20,000 bases of DNA, taken from Gammaproteobacteria bacterium. GTDB lineage: Bacteria; Pseudomonadota; Gammaproteobacteria; Steroidobacterales; Rariloculaceae. Positions 13,449-20,000 of the stretch are shown one piece after another; the stretch's first letter is position 1; the number at the start of each line of letters is the position of its first letter. A model generated the notes under the pieces. The model did no database searches. It was not told the origin of the DNA and saw only the letters and a list, made by a program, of their open reading frames with translations. The position numbers and the translations under genes were made by a program. The DNA lies in assembly GCA_017577365.1 (NCBI GenBank), contig PKRJ01000055.1:1-20000 (forward strand). Reading direction: 5' to 3'.

Positions 13449-13857
13449 GGAGCGCCGGCGCGCGGCGACCGGCACGTTGGTCGGCGCGGATACGCGCATC
13501 CAGGGCGACATCGAGTTCAAGGGCGGTCTGCACATCGACGGTTACGTGCGCGGCAACGTCGTCTCCGTCGACGAGAACGGGGCCGTGCTGTCGATCAGCG
13601 AGCACGGCTGCGTGGAAGGGGGCGTCTCGGCGTCTCACGTGCGGCTGAACGGCACGGTGAAGGGCGACGTCAAGGCGACGGAGCGGATCGAACTCGGTCC
13701 GCGGGCCAGGGTCATAGGGAACGTCCAGTACAAGCTGATCGAGATGGCGGTCGGCGCCGAGGTCAACGGCAAGCTGATCCACGAGAGCGAGCATCGGCCG
13801 TCCGCGGCCGACGAGGACGCCTCGCCCGCGGGCCCGGTGAAACTGGTCGGAGAATAG
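13435..13857 (+). CDS. bactofilin (polymer-forming cytoskeletal protein)
   Basis: A 140-residue bactofilin. These proteins polymerise without nucleotide into membrane-associated filaments that scaffold cell-wall enzymes and shape features. The central beta-helix (about 12-110) shows the repeating short pattern of the family: TRIQGDIEFKGGLHIDGYVRGNV, GVSASHVRLNGTVKGDVKATERIELGPRARVIGNV. The tails are short and unstructured, basic at the N terminus (FRTKERRR) and acidic/Pro-rich at the C terminus. The ATG at 13435 has GGGAGGG about 7 bp upstream and begins inside the end of the preceding gene. The stop is 4 bp before erpA. Confidence 0.92.
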   Translation: MFRTKERRRAATGTLVGADTRIQGDIEFKGGLHIDGYVRGNVVSVDENGAVLSISEHGCVEGGVSASHVRLNGTVKGDVKATERIELGPRARVIGNVQYKLIEMAVGAEVNGKLIHESEHRPSAADEDASPAGPVKLVGE

Positions 13858-13861
13858 TGCA

Positions 13862-14218
13862 ATGAGCCAACCTGATTGGGCGGATCGCGAGCCGCCGCTG
13901 CATTTCACCGATGCGGCCGCGGCGAAGGTCAGTCAGCTCATCGAGGCCGAAGGCAATCCGGACCTGAAGCTGCGCGTCTATATCCAGGGCGGCGGCTGCT
14001 CCGGTTTCCAGTACGGCTTCACGTTCGACGAGGAAGTGCAGGAAGGGGACACCGAGATCGAGAAGGGCGGCGTGACGCTCCTCGTCGATCCGTTGAGCGT
14101 CCAGTACCTGCAAGGTGCCGAGATCGACTACAAGGAAGACCTCTCCGGCGCGCAGTTCATCATTCGCAATCCGAACGCGACGACGACCTGCGGCTGCGGC
14201 TCGTCGTTCTCGATCTGA
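13862..14218 (+). CDS. erpA: iron-sulfur cluster insertion protein ErpA
   Basis: A 118-residue A-type carrier that delivers iron-sulfur clusters to apoproteins. The three cluster-binding cysteines are present: C46 (GGGCSGFQYGF) and C110/C112 (TTCGCGSSFSI). The PLHFTDAAAAKVSQLI start and the DPLSVQYLQGAEIDYKEDL stretch fit ErpA better than IscA or SufA. The length matches E. coli ErpA closely. It follows the bactofilin by 4 bp and precedes ppx by 35 bp, so it is probably part of the same transcript. Confidence 0.94.
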   Translation: MSQPDWADREPPLHFTDAAAAKVSQLIEAEGNPDLKLRVYIQGGGCSGFQYGFTFDEEVQEGDTEIEKGGVTLLVDPLSVQYLQGAEIDYKEDLSGAQFIIRNPNATTTCGCGSSFSI

Positions 14219-14253
14219 CGCCTGCGCCGCGGGCGGACGCAATCCGCAGCCCG

Positions 14254-15807
14254 ATGGCTTCCGACGAGGAACTCGGTGACGTCATCGCGGCCGTCGACCT
14301 CGGTTCGAACAGCTTCCACATCGTCGTCGCGCGTGCGCGCGACGAGCGCGTCGCGATCCTCGATCGGCTACGCGAGATGGTGAGGATCGCGTCGGGCCTC
14401 GACGAGCAAGGGCGGCTCGACGAGGAAAGCCAGGCGCGTGCGCTCGCGTGCCTGAAGCGCTTCGGGCAGCGGCTGCGCGACATGGACGCGCGCCGGGTTC
14501 GCGTCGTCGGCACGAGCGCGCTGCGCCGAGCGAAAAACGCGGAGGCCTTCCTTGCGGCGGCCGAGGTGGCGCTCGGCGGCCATCCCGTCGAGGTGATCTC
14601 CGGAATCGAGGAAGCGCGGCTGATCTACCTCGGCGTGTCGCACCATTCGCCCAGCGGACCGGGAGCGACGCTCGTCGTCGACATCGGCGGCGGCAGCACC
14701 GAGCTCATCATCGGCGAGGGTCACGAGCCGAAGCAGCTGGAAAGCTTGAGCGTCGGCTGCGTGGACTTGAGCCGCAGGCATTTCCCCGACGGCAGGCTGA
14801 CGCGCGAGGCCTTCGATCGCGCCCGGCTCGACGTGAAGCTCGAGCTTCGCTCCGTCCGCGAGCCGTTCCGCCGCCACGGCTGGGCGAGAGCGTTCGGCTC
14901 GTCCGGAACGATCAGAGCGGCGGCCGAGATCTCGCGCGCGCTCGGCTTGACGGACGGCGGCGTTGCGCCCGAGTCGCTCGAGGTGATCATCGACGAGATG
15001 ATCGCCGCGCGCCGCGTCGACGACCTCGAGCTGCCGCGCCTCGGCGCCGAGCGCGCGGCGGTTTTCCCGGGCGGCATCGCGATCCTCGTCGAGGTGCTCG
15101 AGAGCCTCGGCATCGACCGTCTCGAGCCGAGCGACGGCGCGCTGCGCGAAGGGCTTCTGTACGACATGCTCGGCCGACTGCGCCACGAGGACGCGCGCGA
15201 GCGCTCGGTGCGCGGATTCGAGCGGCGCTTTCACGTCGACGAGGAGCAAGGCGCGCGCGTCAAGGCGACGGTCGAAGCGCTCCTCTCGCGCGTGGAACGC
15301 GAGTGGCGTCTCGACGACGAGCGTTGCCGCCTGCTGCTCGCGTGGGCCGCTCGCCTCCACGAGGTCGGGCTCGACATCGCGCATTCGAAATACCACCTGC
15401 ACGGCGGCTATCTGCTCGCGAACGCGGATCTGCCGGGCTTCGGGCGCGTCGAGCAGCAGCTGCTCGCGACGCTCGTCAAGTGCCATCGCCGCAAGGTCGA
15501 CCTGGATGCGATCGCGGAGCTTCCGGCCGCGTGGCGCGAACCGGCGCTCAAGATGATCGTATTGCTGAGGCTCGCGGTGCTGCTCAACCGCGGGCGCGGC
15601 CCGTTCGAGCTGCCGCCGTTGCGCGTGGCGGCAGGCGAAGACCGCCTTTCGCTCGTATTCCCGGCCGGCTGGCTCGAAGCGAATCCGCTGACGGACGCCG
15701 ATCTCGAGCAGGAGCGGCGCTGGCTCGACGATGCGGGCTTTACGCTCGAGGTCGCGTCGGGGCCGTCTCAGGACGCTTCGGCGAGCGCGGCCAGCAGGCG
15801 CTCCTGA
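14254..15807 (+). CDS. ppx: exopolyphosphatase (Ppx/GppA family)
   Basis: A 517-residue enzyme that removes terminal phosphate from inorganic polyphosphate; GppA-type members also hydrolyse pppGpp. It is an ASKHA-fold phosphatase: phosphate-binding DLGSNSFH (15-22), catalytic Glu in SGIEEARLIY (E119/E120), DIGGGSTE (143-150) and GSSGTIRA. The C-terminal half is an HD-like helical domain (WAARLHEVGLDIAHSKYHLHGGYLL). At 517 residues it matches long Ppx rather than the short forms. The ATG at 14254 is chosen because it immediately precedes the conserved N terminus; its Shine-Dalgarno is weak. The last 40 bp overlap the convergent ppk gene. Ppx versus GppA cannot be settled by eye; the ppk neighbour favours Ppx. 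Confidence 0.92.
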   Translation: MASDEELGDVIAAVDLGSNSFHIVVARARDERVAILDRLREMVRIASGLDEQGRLDEESQARALACLKRFGQRLRDMDARRVRVVGTSALRRAKNAEAFLAAAEVALGGHPVEVISGIEEARLIYLGVSHHSPSGPGATLVVDIGGGSTELIIGEGHEPKQLESLSVGCVDLSRRHFPDGRLTREAFDRARLDVKLELRSVREPFRRHGWARAFGSSGTIRAAAEISRALGLTDGGVAPESLEVIIDEMIAARRVDDLELPRLGAERAAVFPGGIAILVEVLESLGIDRLEPSDGALREGLLYDMLGRLRHEDARERSVRGFERRFHVDEEQGARVKATVEALLSRVEREWRLDDERCRLLLAWAARLHEVGLDIAHSKYHLHGGYLLANADLPGFGRVEQQLLATLVKCHRRKVDLDAIAELPAAWREPALKMIVLLRLAVLLNRGRGPFELPPLRVAAGEDRLSLVFPAGWLEANPLTDADLEQERRWLDDAGFTLEVASGPSQDASASAASRRS

Positions 15808-17858
15808 GCGCAGACCGGCGCCTCGCCCTCCTTCGGCTGGACGAGCTTGTACGTGCCGTCCGGCTGCAGGAGCCAGGCCTGCACGTTGTCGGCGAGATAG
15901 AGCTCGAGATCGCCGATCAGCCTCGCCTTGTGCTGCGGATCGAGGATCGGATACATGACCTCGATGCGGCGGAAGAAATTGCGGTCCATCCAGTCCGCGC
16001 TCGCGCAGTAGACTTCCTCGCGCCCGCCGTTCCGGAAGTAGTAGCAGCGCGAATGCTCGAGGAAGCGGCCGATGATCGAGCGGACGCGGATATTCTCCGA
16101 GATTCCCGGCAGCCCGGGCCGCAGGCTGCAGATGCCGCGCACGATGAGGTCGATCTCGACGCCGGCGATCGACGCTTCGTAGAGCGCGCGGATCACTTCC
16201 GGCTCGACGAGCGCGTTCAGCTTCGCGACGATCCGCCCGCGTGAGCCTGCCGCCGCGTGGCGGGTCTCGCGCCGAATGAGATCGAGCAGCCGGTCGTGCA
16301 GGTTGAACGGCGACTGCGACAGGAGCGTGAGCGGCTGGGTCTTCATGAGGCTCGTGAGCTGCATGAAGACCTGATGCACGTCCTCGCCGAGCTGCTCGTT
16401 CGCCGACAGCAGGCCGTAATCGGTATACGCGCGCGCGGTGCGGGGATGGTAGTTGCCCGTGCCGAGATGCACGTAGCGCCGGAGTTTCCCCTTCTCGCGG
16501 CGCACGACGAGCGTCATCTTGCAATGGGTCTTGTAGCCGACGACGCCGTACACCACGTGCGCGCCGGCCTCCTGCAGCTTGCTCGCGAGCCGGATATTCG
16601 CGGCCTCGTCGAAGCGCGCGCGCAGCTCGATCAGCACCGTGACTTCCTTGCCCGCCTTGGCCGCCGAGACGAGGCTCTCGGCGAGCGGCGAGTCGGGCGT
16701 CGTGCGGTAGAGCGTCTGCTTGATCGCGAGCACGTCGGGGTCGTTCGCGGCCCGGTACACGAAATCCGCGACGGGCGCGAAAGACTCGTACGGGTGATGC
16801 AGCAGCACGTCGCGCTTCGCGATCGCGTCGAAGATGTTCGTGTTGACGAGCTCCTTCGGAATGCCCGGCGTGAACGGCGGGTACTTCAGGTCCGGGCGGT
16901 CGACGAGGTCGTAGACGGCCAGCAGGCGGTTCAGGTTCACCGGGCCCGGCACGCGGTAGTGGTCTTGCGGTCCGAGCTGAAAATGGTTCAGCAGGTAGTC
17001 GGCGAGCTCGTTCGTGCAGTCGTGCGCCGTCTCGAGGCGCACGGCCGCGCCGTATCGGCTTTCGAAGAGCTCGCCTTCGAGCGCCCGCATCAGGTCGTCG
17101 ACATCCTCGTCGTCGACGTAGAGATCGCTGTTCCGGGTCACGCGGAACTGATAGCAGCCGTCGATCTCCATGCCGGCGAACAGCTGGTCGACGAACGCGT
17201 GGATCACCGACGACAGGAACACGAAATGCGATTCGCCCCGCTCGACGAGCTCCGCCGGAAGCTGGATCAGGCGCGGAAGCGACCGGGGCGCCTGCACGAT
17301 CGCGCGATGACACGGTCGGCCGAAGGCGTCGCGCCCGTGCAGGCTCACGATGAAGTTCAGGCTCTTGTTCTGAATGCGCGGGATCGGCCGCGTCGGGTCG
17401 AGCGTCGTCGGGCTCAGCACCGGCACGATCTCGTCGTGGAAGAGCCGCTCGAGCCAGTCGCGCTGCGCGTCGGTCCACTCGTCGCGGCGCACGAACCGGA
17501 TGCCTTGCGTGCGGAGCGCAGGAATCAGCTCGTCGTTCAGCACGCGGTACTGCTCCGCGACGATGCCGGCCGTCTTCTCCGCGATGCGCTTCAGGACCTC
17601 GGCCGGGCTCAAGTTGTCCGGGCCCGCCGGAGCGGAGCTGACCTCGACGCGTTGCTTCAGACCCGCGACCCGGATCTCGAAGAACTCGTCGAGATTCGTC
17701 GACGAGATGCAGAGGTATTTCAGTCGCTCGAGCAGCGGGACCTTGGGATCCTTCGCCTGCTCGAGCACGCGCTGATTGAACTCGAGCTGCGAAAGCTCGC
17801 GATTGATGTAGTAATCGGGGAGCTTGAGGTTCGGCGCGTCCATTTGTCGGGCCCGCAT
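15768..17858 (-). CDS. ppk: polyphosphate kinase 1
   Basis: A 696-residue enzyme that reversibly makes inorganic polyphosphate from ATP. The N-terminal block YINRELSQLEFNQRVLEQA (17-35), SSTNLDEFFEIRVAGLKQR (52-70) and the head domain are followed by two phospholipase-D-like catalytic domains. The autophosphorylated histidine is H445 (YKTHCK), followed by RYVHLGTGNYHPRTARAYTDYGLL. The second catalytic histidine is H602 (GRFLEHSRCYYF). The C terminus includes DRNFFRRIEVMYPI. The length is normal. Two ATGs are possible, 17858 and 17843 (starting MDAPNLKLPDYY); neither has a good Shine-Dalgarno, and the longer is given. It lies 19 bp after anmK, so it is probably cotranscribed with it, and its 3' end overlaps ppx. 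Confidence 0.95.
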   Translation of the reverse strand: MRARQMDAPNLKLPDYYINRELSQLEFNQRVLEQAKDPKVPLLERLKYLCISSTNLDEFFEIRVAGLKQRVEVSSAPAGPDNLSPAEVLKRIAEKTAGIVAEQYRVLNDELIPALRTQGIRFVRRDEWTDAQRDWLERLFHDEIVPVLSPTTLDPTRPIPRIQNKSLNFIVSLHGRDAFGRPCHRAIVQAPRSLPRLIQLPAELVERGESHFVFLSSVIHAFVDQLFAGMEIDGCYQFRVTRNSDLYVDDEDVDDLMRALEGELFESRYGAAVRLETAHDCTNELADYLLNHFQLGPQDHYRVPGPVNLNRLLAVYDLVDRPDLKYPPFTPGIPKELVNTNIFDAIAKRDVLLHHPYESFAPVADFVYRAANDPDVLAIKQTLYRTTPDSPLAESLVSAAKAGKEVTVLIELRARFDEAANIRLASKLQEAGAHVVYGVVGYKTHCKMTLVVRREKGKLRRYVHLGTGNYHPRTARAYTDYGLLSANEQLGEDVHQVFMQLTSLMKTQPLTLLSQSPFNLHDRLLDLIRRETRHAAAGSRGRIVAKLNALVEPEVIRALYEASIAGVEIDLIVRGICSLRPGLPGISENIRVRSIIGRFLEHSRCYYFRNGGREEVYCASADWMDRNFFRRIEVMYPILDPQHKARLIGDLELYLADNVQAWLLQPDGTYKLVQPKEGEAPVCAQERLLAALAEAS

Positions 17859-17877
17859 CGGCGGCCATGCCCGCGAT

Positions 17878-18981
17878 TCACGGCGAGTATACGCCGCCGA
17901 GCAGCGCCGGCCTTCGTGCGCCCGTCACGGACGGAAGATTGCCGGGCCGGCCCTCGAGCCGCGCGCGCGCAAGCCACGCGAAGGCCGCACCTTCGACCCA
18001 GTCCGGCCCGATGCCGTAGCGCTCGGTCGTCTCGACCGGCACTCGCGCGGTGCGCTCGAGGCGCCGCAAGAGATCGGTGTTGTGCGCGCCGCCGCCGCAG
18101 ACGATGAGCCGCGCGCAGCCGGGCGCATGGCGAGCGACGGCCGACGCGATCGTCTCGGCCGTGAGCTCGGCGAGCGTCGCCTGCACGTCGCGGTCGTCCG
18201 GCCTCGCGCCGATCGCGGCCAGTCGTGCGTCGAGCCACGCGATATTGAAATGCTCACGGCCGGTCGACTTCGGCGGCGGCGCTTCGAAGTACGGCTCCTC
18301 GAGCAGTGCCGCGAGCAAGTCTCGGTCGACGCGGCCTCCGGCCGCCCACTCGCCGCGCTCGTCACGGGGAAGCCCTCGGGCGCGCTCGATCCAGCGGTCG
18401 AGCAGCGTGTTGCCGGGGCCGGTGTCGAAGCCGAGCACGTCGCGCCCCGGCGCGAGCACCGTGACGTTCGCGATGCCGCCGATATTCACGACGACCCGCG
18501 TCTCCGACGGGTCGGCGAACCGCCACGCGTGAAACGCGGGCACGAGCGGCGCGCCTTGCCCGCCGAGCGCGATGTCGAGCCGGCGCAGATCGGCGACCGT
18601 CGTGATGCCCGTTCGCGCGGCGACGACGTTCGGGTCGCCGAGCTGCAGCGAGAACGGCTCGGGCGGGGCGGGCTTGTGGAAGACGGTCTGGCCGTGATGG
18701 CCGATCGCGGCAATCCGCGACGGCGCGATCCCGGCGCGCGACGCGATGCCGAGCGCGCACGCGGCGAAATGCTCACCGAGAGCGACGTCGAGGCTGCCGA
18801 GCTCCGCGAGCGAGATCTCCGGCCGATCGATCAGGTCGACCACGCGTTTCCGGAGCTCCGGCGGATACGGCAGCGTCTCCGCGGCGAGCACGCGGAGGTG
18901 CGCGTCGTCGATCTCGCAGAGCACGGCGTCGACGCCGTCGACGCTCGTGCCGGAGATGAGGCCGATATAGAGCTCAGTCAT
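17878..18981 (-). CDS. anmK: anhydro-N-acetylmuramic acid kinase AnmK
   Basis: A 367-residue cytoplasmic kinase of peptidoglycan recycling. It opens and phosphorylates 1,6-anhydroMurNAc to MurNAc-6-phosphate with ATP. Motifs are LISGTSVDGVDA (8-19, usually GTSMDG), GHHGQTVFH (94-102), VNIGGIANVTVL (165-176), GFDTGPGN with catalytic D186 (184-191) and CGGGAHN (295-301). The length is normal for the family. The ATG at 18981 gives the standard MTELYIGLISGTS start. It lies between the M23 endopeptidase (54 bp upstream) and ppk on the same strand. Its substrate is the sugar produced after AmpD and NagZ action, which links it to ampD at 2882. Confidence 0.95.
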   Translation of the reverse strand: MTELYIGLISGTSVDGVDAVLCEIDDAHLRVLAAETLPYPPELRKRVVDLIDRPEISLAELGSLDVALGEHFAACALGIASRAGIAPSRIAAIGHHGQTVFHKPAPPEPFSLQLGDPNVVAARTGITTVADLRRLDIALGGQGAPLVPAFHAWRFADPSETRVVVNIGGIANVTVLAPGRDVLGFDTGPGNTLLDRWIERARGLPRDERGEWAAGGRVDRDLLAALLEEPYFEAPPPKSTGREHFNIAWLDARLAAIGARPDDRDVQATLAELTAETIASAVARHAPGCARLIVCGGGAHNTDLLRRLERTARVPVETTERYGIGPDWVEGAAFAWLARARLEGRPGNLPSVTGARRPALLGGVYSP

Positions 18982-19035
18982 CGGCGGCCCCGGTTGCTGG
19001 AGGTCGTGTCGGTCGACCGTTTCGCGAAGCGGGTT

Positions 19036-20000
19036 TCAGTTCGCGGCCGCCGCGGACGCGAAACGCTCGCTCTGAACGCGGTCGAGCCGTTCCCACAGCG
19101 GCTCGGTTCTCGCCTTGAAATCGGCGAGGGCCGACGGCGGGACGGGATCGGCCGGCGGCAGCGGAACCGTGCGCGGATTTTGATGGACGCCGTTGACGCG
19201 GTACTCGTAGTGCAGGTGCGGGCCGGTCGCGAGGCCCGTGGCGCCGACGTAGCCGATGACGTCGCCCTGTTTCACGCGGCTGCCGACCTTGTGCTGCGAG
19301 AAGCGCGACAGGTGCGCGTACACCGTCGTGATGTTTCCGCCGTGCTCGATCATCACGACGTTGCCGTAGCCGCCGTTCTTGCCGCGGAAGGTGATCTTGC
19401 CGTCCCCGGCGGCCCGTACAGGCGTGCCGGTGGGCGCGGCGTAGTCGACGCCGCGATGCGCGCGGATCGTGTTCAGCACCGGATGCCGGCGTTTCAGGTC
19501 GAAGTTCGAGCTGATCCTTGTGAAATCGACCGGGGCGCGGAGGAAGGCCTTGCGGACGCTGCGTCCGTCCGGAGTGAAGTAGTCGCTGCGTCCGGATTCG
19601 TCCGTATAGCGAGCCGCCCGGTATACGGTGCCGCGGTTCACGAATTCAGCGGCGACGATCTCGCCGTCGCCGAGCTTCACGCCGTCGCGATAGTGTTCCT
19701 CGTAGATCACCGTGAACGAATCGCCGGCGCGCACGTCCTGGATGAAATCGATATCCCAGCGGAAGATGCCGGCCATGCTCATCGTCAGCGCGTCGGACAT
19801 GCCGGCCGCGGTCGCGGCTTCGAACAGCGACGAGCGAATCTCGCCGTGCGCGACGCGCTCCTTGATCTCGATCGGCAGGTCGATCGTCTTCGCGTCGAAA
19901 CCCGACTCGACGCGCTGGATCGCGAGCATGCGGAAGCGGTCGATCTCGCGCAGCAGCGACAGCACTTGTCCGTCGCGATGCGCGACCCTGATCGTGTCGC
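19036..20000 (-). CDS. M23 family murein endopeptidase (MepM-like), 5' end cut by window
   Basis: A peptidoglycan D,D-endopeptidase of the M23 (LytM) zinc family, acting in the periplasm to open cross-links during growth. The reading frame continues through the right edge without a stop, so the N terminus, presumably with signal or anchor and LysM/OapA-like part, is missing; the GTG at 19965 is internal. Counting from there, residues about 30-140 form the linker domain typical of MepM/Csd3-like proteins (MSMAGIFRWDIDFIQDVRAGDSF). The M23 domain spans about 160-265, with zinc ligands H170 and D174 (HRGVDYAAPTGTPV) and the HLH motif (H250/H252, GPHLHYEYRVNG). In Pseudomonas, as I recall, a similar peptidase also neighbours anmK. 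Confidence 0.9.
   Translation of the reverse strand, partial: DTIRVAHRDGQVLSLLREIDRFRMLAIQRVESGFDAKTIDLPIEIKERVAHGEIRSSLFEAATAAGMSDALTMSMAGIFRWDIDFIQDVRAGDSFTVIYEEHYRDGVKLGDGEIVAAEFVNRGTVYRAARYTDESGRSDYFTPDGRSVRKAFLRAPVDFTRISSNFDLKRRHPVLNTIRAHRGVDYAAPTGTPVRAAGDGKITFRGKNGGYGNVVMIEHGGNITTVYAHLSRFSQHKVGSRVKQGDVIGYVGATGLATGPHLHYEYRVNGVHQNPRTVPLPPADPVPPSALADFKARTEPLWERLDRVQSERFASAAAAN

Noticed and set aside
14368..17868. Very long minus-strand open frame opposite ppx and ppk
   Set aside because: It is a GC-rich shadow: Arg/Ala-rich low-complexity translation, and both real genes there have full motif support.
1..20000. CRISPR arrays, insertion sequences, phage genes, tRNA or rRNA genes
   Set aside because: No regularly spaced repeats, transposase or integrase reading frames, cloverleaf or rRNA signatures were seen.

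Overview
The window is chromosomal DNA of a high-GC gammaproteobacterium. The gene set supports this: a Pil-Chp type chemotaxis CheA with its ChpC partner, AmpD/AmpE, RppH, ErpA, a fused chorismate mutase/prephenate dehydrogenase, Ppx/PPK1, and anmK next to an M23 endopeptidase. Third codon positions are strongly G/C, and the block from the DUF6776-like gene through bactofilin, erpA and anmK to the M23 peptidase resembles, from memory, a block in Pseudomonas. A Steroidobacterales, Nevskiales or Xanthomonadales-like lineage is a guess; nothing here fixes the genus. I found no insertion sequence, phage gene, CRISPR array, rRNA or tRNA. This is mostly core-genome housekeeping DNA.

Layout. Positions 1-2009 (+) hold the 3' part of chpA and the overlapping chpC (type IV pilus/surface-sensing signalling). 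Positions 2018-2767 (-) hold rsmE, divergent from ampD-ampE (+, 2882-4314), which belong to peptidoglycan recycling. Positions 4351-4914 (-) hold a PduO-type cobalamin adenosyltransferase. Positions 4915-5474 are the only long stretch without an obvious gene. That stretch is visibly richer in A+T and contains a strong terminator, two perfect inverted repeats and a plausible unannotated 35-residue Lys/Asn-rich small protein on the minus strand.

Positions 5475-9622 (-) form a tightly packed unit, fghA-pdxH-secreted TolB/amidohydrolase-like protein. Divergent from it, on the + strand, run tyrA, a GAF-GGDEF diguanylate cyclase, rppH, a DUF6776-like membrane coiled-coil protein, a bactofilin, erpA and ppx (9743-15807). 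The last genes, on the - strand, are an M23 endopeptidase (cut by the window end), anmK and ppk, whose 3' end overlaps the 3' end of ppx by 40 bp.

How they fit together. AmpD, AmpE, AnmK, the M23 peptidase and perhaps the bactofilin concern cell-wall turnover and shape. ChpA/ChpC and the diguanylate cyclase concern surface behaviour. Ppx and PPK1 are opposing polyphosphate enzymes placed tail to tail. The parts most worth a second look are the small-ORF/hairpin/terminator region at 5026-5340, the apparently eroded active site of the amidohydrolase, and the ppx/ppk overlap.
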